A stretch of DNA of 64,000 nt from Paraburkholderia fungorum (lineage in GTDB: Bacteria; Pseudomonadota; Gammaproteobacteria; Burkholderiales; Burkholderiaceae). The stretch spans positions 925,988 to 989,987 of the forward strand of contig NZ_CADFGE010000002.1 of assembly GCF_902833645.1 (NCBI RefSeq), read 5' to 3'. The position numbers were made by a program, and so were the translations under genes. A model generated the notes under the pieces. That model was given only the letters and a program-made list of their open reading frames with translations, had not been told where the DNA came from and searched no databases. This document shows, piece by piece, positions 44,201 to 53,937 of the stretch; position 1 is the stretch's first letter, and every line of letters starts with the position of its first letter.

Positions 44201-44312
44201 GTGCGCATCGCCTCCTTCGCAAAAGGTCAAGCCGGCGGATCAATCCCGACGCATGGCCAATCGGCTTACTCGGGCCGCCTCGCCTGGGCACGCGGCCGCC
44301 CGCCGCGCCGGA

Positions 44313-45179
44313 TTACAGTTTGCGCAGCAGTCCCGCTGCCGCGCGCATCCGGCGTTTGCGCTCCTTCCTGAACCAGCGAAGCGCTGCGTCGGTGTCGCCG
44401 GATCCGGCTAGCAAGTCCACGTTGTCGCGCAACAGCATTTCGCTCGCGACAATATCGTTGAGCGCACCAAAACGCTTCTGAATCCGCTTCAACCGCTTCA
44501 GCACGCGTTTGTGGTTGCCGCTCAAAACCGGCTCGAAAAACTCGAGCAGATAGCGCACTTTTTTTCCGGCCTTTCTGACGTCGTGGAAGGCGGTGTAGTT
44601 GGAGCGCTTCGCGCGAGACGCGCGTTTTATGCGTTTTTTTAGCGAACGTTCAGAAGCAGCCACCCGTTGATCGACGAACGTTTGCAGCGGCACCCGCTCA
44701 TGAGCCGTGTTCAATTCCTTGCTGGCGCTGCTTAGCGCGTCTTGCAACAGACGTTTGACATCCGCGTTTGAAAGCGTTTCGCGACTTGTCGCCAACGCGT
44801 CGCCGCGCACTGCCTGGAGTTGCGGCGACAACTCGGGCGCAACAGGCTCGTTGCCGGCAATCAACGCGATCAGAATGTCCCAGTCGCGCGTCTTGCCGGC
44901 TGCCGTCGCCAGATACTTGTACAGCGCCCGTTGGCGCGTATTCCCACCTTTTTCCAGCAAGGGTTCGAACGCCCACCACAACGAGCGCAGCCGCCGCAGC
45001 GACACGCGCAGTTTGTGCAGCGCTTCGGGCGACGCGTCTTCATGCACCTCACTGGCATGTTCGATCGCCGCATCGACAAGCGGCGCCGCGTACGACGCAA
45101 AGGCAGCCTGGGCAGAGGGCTCTGCTTCGGCCGATGCACGATCCGCAGCCTGATTACCGACCTTGCGACTTGCTTGCAT
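44313..45179 (-). CDS. CHAD domain protein
   Basis: A 288-aa helical protein with the paired CHAD signature: ALHKLRVSLRRLRSLWWAFE in the first half and FHDVRKAGKKVRYLLEFF in the second. Conserved His and many Lys/Arg form a basic channel that binds polyphosphate. It is divergent from the phosphate transporter gene, and PPK2 follows that, which supports polyphosphate binding or granule association. AAGGA lies upstream; GTG 45182 is an alternative start. Confidence 0.9.
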   Translation of the reverse strand: MQASRKVGNQAADRASAEAEPSAQAAFASYAAPLVDAAIEHASEVHEDASPEALHKLRVSLRRLRSLWWAFEPLLEKGGNTRQRALYKYLATAAGKTRDWDILIALIAGNEPVAPELSPQLQAVRGDALATSRETLSNADVKRLLQDALSSASKELNTAHERVPLQTFVDQRVAASERSLKKRIKRASRAKRSNYTAFHDVRKAGKKVRYLLEFFEPVLSGNHKRVLKRLKRIQKRFGALNDIVASEMLLRDNVDLLAGSGDTDAALRWFRKERKRRMRAAAGLLRKL

Positions 45180-45182
45180 CAC

Positions 45183-45608
45183 TGCACGTCCTTCAAAGGC
45201 CCATTTATGTCAGCCTAGCAAAAAAAGGTCCCGGTGGATATCCGCCGTCGCGTCACCTAAACTGCACGAGGATGTCCGGCAGAAAATGCACGTTGCATGA
45301 GCGGCTATCCGTAGTGCGCCTCTTCGGCCGTCCTGAATCGCGCTATGCCATACGAGCTTGCACGCGGGCTTGGCGGGAGTTGAACCGGACTCGCCATTCC
45401 ATGGCACACCGTGCATTTCATGCCTAGTTATTTTCGGACCACTTATCATTATTGCGCGCCGTGCAATCTGCAGCTTACGCCGCAGCGACGGCCTCCACAC
45501 CCTTCTCGCGAATCCGGACCCGCATAGCTGTCACGCCATCGTCATCATTGCGTCACACAGGCACCGCAGGATCGGCAGTTCCGCGATAACCTTTTTGGGG
45601 CATATGTC
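45183..45608. promoter_or_regulatory. Divergent region between CHAD and Pit genes
   Basis: 426 bp without a credible gene, holding the promoters of both. No Pho-box-like repeat was found, which fits a constitutive low-affinity Pit system. A 16-base match to a tmRNA/tRNA T-arm at 45371-45386 lacks supporting structure. Confidence 0.45.
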
Positions 45609-47195
45609 ATGCCGGAACTCTCGTACCCGCAACCGGGCGCAGCAGAAGAAAAGGGGCGCAGTATTGGCCTCATCATTTTCCTCGTCGTGATTGCGATCGG
45701 TGCAGTGTATTGCGCCATGCACCTGGCAAGCGATCTACAACCGGTTCGTGAAAGCTCGGTATTGCCCTATTTCCTGCTCGGCGTTGCGCTCCTGATCGCG
45801 CTCGGCTTCGAATTCGTCAACGGCTTTCATGACACGGCCAACGCAGTCGCTACCGTGATCTACACCCATTCGCTCGCGCCTAACCTTGCGGTGGTTTGGT
45901 CCGGCGCGTGGAATTTCCTCGGCGTGCTGACTTCAACGGGCGCGGTCGCGTTCGGCATCCTGCAACTGCTGCCCGTCGAGCTGATTCTGCAGGTGGGCAG
46001 CAGCGCGGGTTTCGCGATGGTCTTCGCACTGTTGATCGCCGCGATCATCTGGAATCTGGGCACCTGGTATTTCGGACTGCCGTCGTCGAGCTCGCATACC
46101 TTGATCGGTTCGATCATCGGCGTAGGTCTGATGAATCAAATGATGCACGGCGCGAACGGCACAAGCGGCGTGGACTGGAATCAGGCGCTCGGTGTGGGCA
46201 AGTCCCTGCTGTTTTCGCCGCTGATCGGCTTCGTCGCTGCGGCCTTGCTGCTGTTGATCCTCAAGGCCGTCGTGCGGATTCCCGCGCTGTATGCGGAGCC
46301 GAAGGGGAAGAAGCCGCCGCCGTTCTGGATTCGCAGCCTGTTGATTCTGACCTGCACGGGTGTTTCGTTCGCGCACGGTTCGAACGACGGCCAGAAAGGC
46401 ATGGGGCTCATCATGCTGATCCTGATCGGCACGGTGCCGACCGCGTATGCGCTGAACAAGGCCGTCACGCCGGCGGAAACGCAGACTTTCATCGCTGTGG
46501 CTCAACACGCCGCGGATACCCTCGGCAAGTACACGCAAGGCGTGGCGCCGTCCGCCAATCCGCGCGCCGACGTCGAAGCGTACGTGCGTACCCGTCAGTT
46601 GACGCCCGCCACCGTGCCGGCCTTGCAGCAACTCACCACGCTGATCGGCCAGCAGGTCGGTGCATCGGGATCGATGGCGGCCGTGCCGCAAGCTATCGTC
46701 GATAACGTGCGCAACAATATGTATGTCGCGTCCGAAGCGATTCGCCTGATGGATAAGAGCAAGCAGCCGGCCTTCTCGTCGGACGATGCCAAGGCGATCG
46801 ACAACTTCAAGGCGCAAACCGATCACGCCACCAAGTTCATCCCGACGTGGGTCAAGGTCGCGGTCGCCATCGCCCTTGGTCTCGGCACGATGGTCGGCTG
46901 GAAGCGCATTGTCGTCACGGTCGGCGAAAAGATCGGCAAGCAGCATCTGACCTACGGCCAGGGTGCATCGGCTGAAGTGGTCGCGATGCTGACGATCGGC
47001 GCGGCCGACATGTACGGCTTGCCGGTCTCGACCACACACGTGTTGTCATCCGGCGTGGCCGGCACCATGGCGGCCAACGGCTCCGGCTTGCAATGGGGCA
47101 CCGTGCGCAGCCTGATCCTCGCCTGGGTGCTGACGCTGCCGGTTTCCATCGCGCTGGCGGCCGGCCTGTACTGGCTGTTCAGGATGCTGTTCTGA
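45609..47195 (+). CDS. PiT family inorganic phosphate transporter
   Basis: A 528-aa membrane protein. Both PHO4 repeats are present: GFEFVNGFHDTANAVAT in the first half and GVSFAHGSNDGQKGMG in the second. These proteins import metal-phosphate complexes by proton symport. A hydrophilic insert (about residues 290-405) separates the two membrane halves. It lies between a CHAD gene and PPK2, forming a phosphate/polyphosphate group. Confidence 0.93.
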   Translation: MPELSYPQPGAAEEKGRSIGLIIFLVVIAIGAVYCAMHLASDLQPVRESSVLPYFLLGVALLIALGFEFVNGFHDTANAVATVIYTHSLAPNLAVVWSGAWNFLGVLTSTGAVAFGILQLLPVELILQVGSSAGFAMVFALLIAAIIWNLGTWYFGLPSSSSHTLIGSIIGVGLMNQMMHGANGTSGVDWNQALGVGKSLLFSPLIGFVAAALLLLILKAVVRIPALYAEPKGKKPPPFWIRSLLILTCTGVSFAHGSNDGQKGMGLIMLILIGTVPTAYALNKAVTPAETQTFIAVAQHAADTLGKYTQGVAPSANPRADVEAYVRTRQLTPATVPALQQLTTLIGQQVGASGSMAAVPQAIVDNVRNNMYVASEAIRLMDKSKQPAFSSDDAKAIDNFKAQTDHATKFIPTWVKVAVAIALGLGTMVGWKRIVVTVGEKIGKQHLTYGQGASAEVVAMLTIGAADMYGLPVSTTHVLSSGVAGTMAANGSGLQWGTVRSLILAWVLTLPVSIALAAGLYWLFRMLF

Positions 47196-47252
47196 ATCGG
47201 CTGAAAGCGCCGGAACCGCTGTAGCCGGGGCAAGCCCGGTTGCAGCGAGCGC

Positions 47253-47284
47253 AAAAAAAGCGCGGTTTTTGCCGCGCTTTTTTT
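47253..47284. terminator. Bidirectional intrinsic terminator between Pit and PPK2 genes
   Basis: AAAAAAAGCGCGG (47253-47265) and CCGCGCTTTTTTT (47272-47284) form a perfect 13-bp stem with a 6-base loop and T-runs on both strands, ideal for two convergent genes. Confidence 0.93.
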
Positions 47285-47324
47285 ATCCCACCTGACGGGC
47301 CGAAACCCGCAACCCGCAGCCCGC

Positions 47325-48251
47325 TCAATAAATCTCCGGCACGATCATCGACGGCGGCACCGGCTGGCGGCTGTACTCGTCGTGATAAACCCGCGCGGGC
47401 AATTCGACCATCGGATGCTCGATCTCGTGGTACGGCACCTGGCTCAGCAGATGGTGAATGCAGTTCAGGCGCGCGCGCTTCTTGTCGACCGCCTGCACGA
47501 CCCACCATGGCGCTTCGGGAATGTGCGAGCGCTGCAGCATGACCTCCTTCGCCTGCGTATACGCTTCCCAGCGGCGCCGGCTTTCCAGATCCATCGGACT
47601 GAGTTTCCACTGCTTCAGCGGATCGTGGATGCGGTTCTGAAAGCGGATTTCCTGTTCTTCGTCGGTGATCGAGAACCAGTACTTGAGAATCTGCACGCCG
47701 CTGCGCGCCAGCATCTTTTCGAATTCCGGCACTGAGCGGAAAAACTCTTCGTACTCGTCGTCGGTGCAGAAATTCATTACGCGTTCAACGCCCGCGCGGT
47801 TGTACCAGCTGCGATCGAACAGCACCATTTCGCCGCCCGCCGGCAGATGCGACACGTAACGCTGGAAATACCATTGCGTGCGTTCGCGGTTGTTCGGCGC
47901 CGGCAAGGCCGCCACGCGGCACACGCGCGGATTGAGCCGCTGCGTGATGCGCTTGATCGCGCCGCCCTTGCCCGCTGCGTCGCGCCCTTCGAAAATCACC
48001 ACCAGGCGATGGCCCGTCTGCACGATCCAGTCCTGCAGTTTGACGAGTTCGCCCTGCAGACGAAACAGCTCGCGGAAGTACACCTTGCGCGCCTCGCGAT
48101 GTTCGGGCGAGAAGCCGTCCGCGCCGTCGATGATACGGTCGTCGACCTCCATTTCGAGCTCTTCGTCGTACGCGTCGATGAGGTCTTCCTCGAAACGGCG
48201 TTGCCGTTCTGCCATGACTTCGGCCTCGGGTCTCGGATCCAGCTCTTTCAT
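47325..48251 (-). CDS. ppk2: Polyphosphate kinase 2 (class I PPK2)
   Basis: A 308-aa single-domain kinase with Walker A FEGRDAAGKGG (about 88-98), the lid/Walker B region VLFDRSWYNRAGVE and the PPK2 pattern IKRITQRLNPR. Class I PPK2 enzymes make nucleoside triphosphates from diphosphates using polyphosphate, or the reverse. AGGAGAG precedes ATG 48251. Next to Pit and CHAD, it points to polyphosphate use. Confidence 0.93.
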   Translation of the reverse strand: MKELDPRPEAEVMAERQRRFEEDLIDAYDEELEMEVDDRIIDGADGFSPEHREARKVYFRELFRLQGELVKLQDWIVQTGHRLVVIFEGRDAAGKGGAIKRITQRLNPRVCRVAALPAPNNRERTQWYFQRYVSHLPAGGEMVLFDRSWYNRAGVERVMNFCTDDEYEEFFRSVPEFEKMLARSGVQILKYWFSITDEEQEIRFQNRIHDPLKQWKLSPMDLESRRRWEAYTQAKEVMLQRSHIPEAPWWVVQAVDKKRARLNCIHHLLSQVPYHEIEHPMVELPARVYHDEYSRQPVPPSMIVPEIY

Positions 48252-48442
48252 TAGGACTCTCCTGGCAACGGAAATGGTTAGGCGCGCGGCGCATGCGTGT
48301 CGCGAACGGGTTCGATTATCGAAGCGCGAGGTGTCAGCCGTGTTACCGGTGCGGCGGCCACGCGTTGCTGCGATGGATTCGCCCGCGGCCCGCGCGCCGG
48401 GTGGTGAGCCATGATAGCGACTTTTGCGCGGCTGCCCAGGCC

Positions 48443-48871
48443 CTAACGCAGCGGCTTCGCAAAGCTGAGTTCATGGCCGTCGGGATCGGTAATGTGAAAA
48501 TAGCGCTCACCCCATGGCGCATCGGACGGTTCGAGCGACGGCTTCAAACCCGCCGCCAGCGCCTTCCGGTAGAGCGCGTCGACATCCGAGACGTAGAGGA
48601 TCACACGGCCCCACCAGTTCACCGGGGCACGGGTGTCGACAATCAGGTTCAGATACGAGCCGCCAAATGCGAACGACGTGAACGCTTCGTTCGAACCGCC
48701 GAATTTGATCGGAAAACCCAGCGCTTCGTAAAACAGTACCGCGCGCGGCATATTGTGAGTGGCGAGCGTGATGGCGCTCAGCGATTCGATCCGTGGGCCG
48801 GCCGGCTCCGCCGGGTCGGTTCGCACACTTGGCGACGCAGAGGCTGCGGCTGACGTGGTAGGCGAGTTCAT
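48443..48871 (-). CDS. VOC (glyoxalase-like) family protein
   Basis: A 142-aa protein with one VOC module pair: ITLATHNMPRAVLFYEALGFPI at the N-terminus and ERYFHITDPDGHELSFAKPL at the C-terminus. Members include glyoxalases, dioxygenases and antibiotic-resistance proteins. Metal ligands are not fully clear. AAGGAGG before the ATG is very strong. No substrate can be named. Confidence 0.85.
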   Translation of the reverse strand: MNSPTTSAAASASPSVRTDPAEPAGPRIESLSAITLATHNMPRAVLFYEALGFPIKFGGSNEAFTSFAFGGSYLNLIVDTRAPVNWWGRVILYVSDVDALYRKALAAGLKPSLEPSDAPWGERYFHITDPDGHELSFAKPLR

Positions 48872-48930
48872 GGGCTACCTCCTTGTTCACATGGTAGCGC
48901 CGGACGGGCTTGTATGGCGCAGCGGACATT

Positions 48931-49000
48931 GAGGCTGGCGTTGGGGCTGGCATGAGGCTGGCATGAGGCTGGCATTGAGGCTGGCGTTGAGGCTGGCGTC
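48931..49000. repeat. Tandem repeat, six units of 11-12 bp
   Basis: Six head-to-tail units of GAGGCTGGCRTT type (starting 48931, 48943, 48954, 48965, 48977 and 48989) lie between the VOC gene and the divergent protease gene. They are imperfect and vary by one base in length. Confidence 0.85.
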
Positions 49001-49107
49001 GCCCGGCACGGGAAAGTGCCCGCAGCCGGCCTCGCCCCCGCCGCGTGGGCACTTGAAAACCCTTCCACCGCCCCGCATCTGGATTTCCGTTTATCCGGAG
49101 CATCGCC

Positions 49108-50145
49108 ATGGGAAGCCGTCCACGCTTCATCGATGACCTGTCGCGCGCCGCATCCGACGCCCCCGGGCCAGATCCACTCAGCGTTTTATCCGACGAAGCC
49201 CTGCTCGACGCCTATTCTCGCACCGTCATCGGCGCGCTGGAACGCGTTCAGCAGGCCGTCGCCTTCATTTCCGTCGAACGCCGGCTGCCCGGTGCCCCCG
49301 CCGGGCGCGACAGTCGCGGCGGCACCGGCTCGGGCTTTCTGTTCACGCCCGACGGCTATCTGCTCACCAACAGCCACGTCGTGCATGGCGCCACCCACAT
49401 CACGGTGACACTCGCCGACGGCGCGAAATTCGACGCCGATCTGGTCGGCGACGATCCCGGCAGCGATCTGGCCGTCCTGCGCATCGGCTCGCCGGAGCCG
49501 CTGCCGCACGTCGAACTCGGCGAATCGTCGAAGCTGCGAGCCGGTCAGATCGCAATCGCGGTCGGCAATCCGCTCGGGCTCGCGCAAACCGTGACCACCG
49601 GCGTAGTCTCGGCGCTTGGCCGCTCGCTGCGCTCGAATTCGGGCCGCATGATCTACGACGTGATCCAGACCGATGCCGCGCTCAATCCCGGCAATTCGGG
49701 CGGCCCGCTGATCAATTCCGCCGGCCAGGTGATCGGCGTGAACACCGCGATCATTCCCGGCGCGCAGTCGATCTGCTTCGCCACGGCGATCGATACGGCC
49801 AAGTGGGTCATCATGCAGATTTTCGCGCATGGCCGCGTGCGGCGCGCGTACATCGGCGTGGCCGGCACCACGAGGCCGCTGTCGCGCCGCGTGCAGCGCT
49901 ATTTCGGCCTGGACTCGGCAAGCGGCGTGCACGTCATGGAGATCGTCAAAGGCAGTCCGGCCGCGCTCGGCGGTCTACGCACCGACGACACGATCGTCGC
50001 GATCGATACGCTTACGGTGCAAGACGTCGATAGCCTGCAACGCACGCTCGACGCGTCGCGTATCGACAAGCCCGTCAACGTGACCGTGTTGCGCGGCGCA
50101 CAGCGACTCGAATTGACCTTGACGCCGGTCGAGCAAACAAGCTGA
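49108..50145 (+). CDS. Trypsin-like S1C serine protease with one PDZ domain
   Basis: A 345-aa DegP/HtrA-type protease. The triad is H90 (TNSHVV), D120 (GSDLAVL) and S197 (GNSGGP). One PDZ domain follows (about 250-340: GVHVMEIVKGSPAALGG). Unlike DegP/DegS, no signal peptide or membrane anchor is evident, so it may act in the cytosol or have a non-standard export route. CGGAG lies 9 bp before the ATG. Targets unknown. Confidence 0.88.
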   Translation: MGSRPRFIDDLSRAASDAPGPDPLSVLSDEALLDAYSRTVIGALERVQQAVAFISVERRLPGAPAGRDSRGGTGSGFLFTPDGYLLTNSHVVHGATHITVTLADGAKFDADLVGDDPGSDLAVLRIGSPEPLPHVELGESSKLRAGQIAIAVGNPLGLAQTVTTGVVSALGRSLRSNSGRMIYDVIQTDAALNPGNSGGPLINSAGQVIGVNTAIIPGAQSICFATAIDTAKWVIMQIFAHGRVRRAYIGVAGTTRPLSRRVQRYFGLDSASGVHVMEIVKGSPAALGGLRTDDTIVAIDTLTVQDVDSLQRTLDASRIDKPVNVTVLRGAQRLELTLTPVEQTS

Positions 50146-50199
50146 TCGTGCCGTTGCAGAGCGGCTCAACAGAACCTCACACGCGTTTGGCTCGCGGAT

Positions 50200-50239
50200 A
50201 AAAAAGGCCTCGCACTCAATCTTGTGCGAGGCCTTTTTT
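50200..50239. terminator. Bidirectional intrinsic terminator between protease and ggt genes
   Basis: AAAAAAGGCCTCGCAC (50200-50215) pairs exactly with GTGCGAGGCCTTTTTT (50224-50239); 16-bp stem, 8-base loop, T-runs on both strands. Confidence 0.93.
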
Positions 50240-50305
50240 CTGCCTGCGGCGCATCCGCAAAGATGCGCCGCCTGGATGCTTTATTTAACGATTCAACTCA
50301 AGCGT

Positions 50306-52039
50306 TCACTGGATCACCCGCGTGACACCACGGCCGCGCGGATCGGCTGCCGCTTCCGGCGTGTCGCCGTTGACCTTGATCGCCTGAATGTCGCCGCTGA
50401 AATCCTGCCCCTTCAGCGTGTAGCCCTTAGCCTCGATCTGCTTGGCGAGTTCGCCGTCGATCGGCTTGTACGGCTCCCAGAAGATCGTGTTCGGCGGCAA
50501 CAGTTGATGATGGAAACGCATCGCCGCAACCGCGTCCTGCAAGGGCATGTTGAAGTCGTAGATATTGTTGATCACCTGGAAGATCGACGTGAAGATGCGC
50601 GAGCCGCCCGGCGTGCCGATCACGAGCGACACCTTGCCGTCCTTCGTCAGAATCGTCGGGCTCATCGACGACAACGGGCGCTTCTTCGGTGCAATCGAAT
50701 TCGCGTCGCTGCCCACCACGCCGAACATGTTCGGCACACCCGGCTTCGCGGAGAAATCGTCCATTTCGTCGTTCAGCACGATACCCGTGCGATCCGCCAC
50801 CACGCCCGAGCCGAAGTAGCCGTTGATGGTGTACGTGTTCGACACGGCATTACCCCACTTGTCGATCACCGAGAAGTGCGTGGTTTCCGCCTTCTCCGGC
50901 ATCGACGTGCCGAGACCCGGCTGCACGCTCTTCGTATCCGAAGGCGTAGTCGGGTTCACCTCGGCTGCGCGTTTCGCGAGGTATGCGTCGTCGGTCAGTT
51001 GTGCGACCGGCACCTTGTAGAAATCCGGATCGCCGAGATACTGCGCGCGATCGGCGAACACGCGCTTCTCGATTTCGGCAATCAGGTGCACGTATTGCGC
51101 GGAATTAAGTGTGACGTCCTTGAAGTCGGGTGCGATGTCGGCCTTCATCTTCAGCAACTGCACGAGACCGATGCCACCCGAACTCGGAGGCGGCGCGGTA
51201 ATCACGTGGTAGCCATTCCAGTCTGCCTGGATCGGCTGACGCCACACCGCCTTGTACTGCTGCAGATCGGCCTTCGTAATCAGACCGTGACCGCGCATGG
51301 AAGCCGCGATCAGATCCGCCGTCTTGCCCGAGTAGAAGTCTTTCGCACCCTGATCCGAAATACGCTGCAGCACGGCGGCGAGATCCGGTTGCTTGAAGTT
51401 CACGCCCTGCTTCAGGTTACCGAAGTAGGTGTCGAAGTTGGTCTTGCCGGCAAAGTCTTTCGCTGCGTCGTCGCGGCGTTGCTGCAACTGCTCGCTGACC
51501 ACGAAGCCGTCGCGCGCGTAGTGAATCGCCGGTGCAAGCACCTGCTTCCATTTGAGCTTGCCGAAGCGGCGTTGCGCCTGCCACATACCGTCGACAGTGC
51601 CCGGCACACCGACCGCGCGATAGCCGAACAGGCTCATGTCCTTGATGACTTCGCCCTTGTCGTCGAGGTACATGTTCTTCGTTGCAGCCAGTGGCGCACG
51701 CTCGCGATAGTCGAGGAAGTACGGCTTGCCGTCGACATACAGCGTCATGAAACCGCCGCCGCCGATATTGCCCGCTTCCGGATACGTCACGGCAAGCGTG
51801 AAGGCAATCGCGACTGCCGCGTCGACGGCATTGCCGCCTTCCTTGAAGATCTGTTCCGCGGCGTCGGCGCTGTACTTGTCGGCGACCGCAATGGCTGAAG
51901 CGGTGAGAACTGCCGGCTGCGCTTTCTCGGGCGCCTTGGCAAAGGCTGGCGTGGCTTCGAGAAGGCCGCTTGAAACGGAGACGAGCGCGACGAGCGCAAG
52001 TCCGCTAACGGACGATTTGGCGTTGTGAAACAACTTCAT
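50306..52039 (-). CDS. ggt: Gamma-glutamyltransferase
   Basis: A 577-aa secreted N-terminal nucleophile hydrolase. It has a signal peptide (cleavage probably after PAFA), GGNAVDAAVA and GNIGGGGFMTLY in the large subunit, and ETTHFSVID with nucleophile T387, where autocleavage gives the small subunit. It hydrolyses or transfers the gamma-glutamyl group of glutathione in the periplasm. GGAGGGG lies just before the ATG. Confidence 0.94.
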   Translation of the reverse strand: MKLFHNAKSSVSGLALVALVSVSSGLLEATPAFAKAPEKAQPAVLTASAIAVADKYSADAAEQIFKEGGNAVDAAVAIAFTLAVTYPEAGNIGGGGFMTLYVDGKPYFLDYRERAPLAATKNMYLDDKGEVIKDMSLFGYRAVGVPGTVDGMWQAQRRFGKLKWKQVLAPAIHYARDGFVVSEQLQQRRDDAAKDFAGKTNFDTYFGNLKQGVNFKQPDLAAVLQRISDQGAKDFYSGKTADLIAASMRGHGLITKADLQQYKAVWRQPIQADWNGYHVITAPPPSSGGIGLVQLLKMKADIAPDFKDVTLNSAQYVHLIAEIEKRVFADRAQYLGDPDFYKVPVAQLTDDAYLAKRAAEVNPTTPSDTKSVQPGLGTSMPEKAETTHFSVIDKWGNAVSNTYTINGYFGSGVVADRTGIVLNDEMDDFSAKPGVPNMFGVVGSDANSIAPKKRPLSSMSPTILTKDGKVSLVIGTPGGSRIFTSIFQVINNIYDFNMPLQDAVAAMRFHHQLLPPNTIFWEPYKPIDGELAKQIEAKGYTLKGQDFSGDIQAIKVNGDTPEAAADPRGRGVTRVIQ

Positions 52040-52266
52040 TGGATCCCCTCCGAGACGACTTCTTCATCTGACGTGAACGAAAGCTGCCTTGCGCTTATAA
52101 CATGCGGGTCCGGCATTTGCGAACCCGTGGCGCGCATGGCGTGCATGCTGCGGCACACAAAAACCCCGCGCTTGACGACGCCGATTATCGTGAGCCGCGA
52201 CGGTTCGAATTAACTCCGAACCCAGCTACCGCGCCGCACCAAAAGAACCCGCGCAAGCGCGAACAC

Positions 52267-53676
52267 TCACGCGGTGCCTCTGCTGCCGCGGGCAATTTCA
52301 TCGCCGGCACCTGGCGGCAGGCGCGCGGTCACCGGAATCGACAGGAACGAGAACAGGCCGACCACGAGGAACGCCGGCCAGAAGTCGGAGAACACGATAG
52401 TCGAATGACCCTGCACGTTATGCGAGATTTGCAGCACAATGCCGGCGATCGTCACCCCGAGCCCCAAGGAAATCTGCTGGATCACGCTCGCCACACTCGT
52501 CGCGCGGCCGACGTCGCGGCTTGAAATATCCGCGTACGCCAGAGTATTCAACGACGTGAATTGCAACGACGGGAAAAAGCCGCCGAACAGCACCACACAC
52601 CAGATCAGCCAATGCGGCGTGCCGGGAAAGAACAGCCCGTAGACGGCAATGGCGAGGCCCGCGCAACCGGCGTTGAACATCAGCACCGTGCGGAAACCGA
52701 AGCGGCCGAGAATGCGCGACGCGGCCGCCTTCATGAAGATCGAGCCGAACGCTGACGCGCAGGTGATCGATCCGGACTTGAACGCTGTCATGCCCAGACC
52801 TTCCTGCAACGCGAGCGGCAACAGAAAAGGCACCGCACCGAGACCGATGCGAAACAGCGAGCCGCCCACCACGCTCGCGTGAAAGCTCGGAATGCGCAAC
52901 AGCCGCAAATCGAGTACCGGCAATTCGACGCGGTTCGCGTACAGTACGTAAATCACCAGCAGCACCACGCCAATCACGCACATGCCGATCGATGCGGTAT
53001 TGGACACCAGTCCGCCGCCAACCAGCGAGAGCCCCAGCATGAACAGCGACGCCCCGCTCGCCGACAATACGAAACCGGTCCAGTCGAGCCGGCCGGGATG
53101 CGCTTCGCGCACGTTGGCGATGTGTTTGTTCGCGAGCCAGATCCCCAGCAAACCGATCGGAATGTTGATGAAGAAAATCAGGCGCCAGTGCAGATACGTC
53201 GTAATGAAGCCACCGAGCGGCGGCCCCACGACCGGCCCGAGCAGCGCGGGCACGGTCAGATAGTTGACCGCGCGGATGAAGTCCGACTTGGGCACCGAGC
53301 GGAAAATAATGATGCGCCCCACCGGCACCATCATCGCGCCGCCGACACCTTGCACGAAGCGCGCAACCACGAAGGTGCCAAGCGAAGTGGACGCCGCGCA
53401 CATCAGCGAGCCGGCCATGAAGATGCCAATTGCCGTGCGAAACACGGTGCGCGAGCCGAAGCGGTCGGCAACCCAGCCGCAAATCGGAATGAAGACGCCG
53501 AGGCCGATGACATACGCCGTCACGGCAAGCTTGAGGGTGATGGGGTCCTGGCCGAGATCGCGCGCCAGAACTGGCAGCGACGTCACGATGACCGTGCCGT
53601 CCACGTTTTCCATGAACATCGCACACGCGACGATCAGCGGAACAATGAAAGTGCCTAAAGCGAGAGGCATTGGCAT
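52267..53676 (-). CDS. MFS drug/proton antiporter (DHA2, EmrB/QacA type)
   Basis: A 469-aa protein with about 14 membrane helices. It shows MENVDGTVIVTSLPVLARDLG (motif D1), GWVADRFGSR (motif A) and RFVQGVGGAMMVPVGR (motif B/C region). Such proteins pump out drugs or organic compounds. ATG 53676 is used; a TTG 57 bp earlier is possible. There is no adaptor (EmrA) gene nearby. Confidence 0.88.
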   Translation of the reverse strand: MPMPLALGTFIVPLIVACAMFMENVDGTVIVTSLPVLARDLGQDPITLKLAVTAYVIGLGVFIPICGWVADRFGSRTVFRTAIGIFMAGSLMCAASTSLGTFVVARFVQGVGGAMMVPVGRIIIFRSVPKSDFIRAVNYLTVPALLGPVVGPPLGGFITTYLHWRLIFFINIPIGLLGIWLANKHIANVREAHPGRLDWTGFVLSASGASLFMLGLSLVGGGLVSNTASIGMCVIGVVLLVIYVLYANRVELPVLDLRLLRIPSFHASVVGGSLFRIGLGAVPFLLPLALQEGLGMTAFKSGSITCASAFGSIFMKAAASRILGRFGFRTVLMFNAGCAGLAIAVYGLFFPGTPHWLIWCVVLFGGFFPSLQFTSLNTLAYADISSRDVGRATSVASVIQQISLGLGVTIAGIVLQISHNVQGHSTIVFSDFWPAFLVVGLFSFLSIPVTARLPPGAGDEIARGSRGTA

Positions 53677-53937
53677 GACGGCGGGCTGCAAGGCCGCCGG
53701 TGTAAAGCGGCAATTATCGCACTGCAACGACAACAGATGTTGCTAAACAGTGTCCTTTGGCATTCGCTAATCGCGGCTTGCTATCCGGTACCGAATAGTT
53801 GAGCGCGCAACGACGCGGCACAGCCTACGAAAAACAGGAGTAAAAAAGGAAGAAAACGCGATGCGATGATGAGCCGGAATATAGCCGGCTCATCATGCCA
53901 TTCAGAAGCACTTCAAAAACAAATGCCGAAGCGGAAC

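Noticed and set aside
45371..45386. Reverse strand GGTTCAACTCCCGCCA resembles the T-arm of tmRNA or tRNA genes.
   Set aside because: The 5' half of the T-stem does not pair, there is no acceptor stem or CCA, and no integrase or att-like copy nearby. Probably chance.
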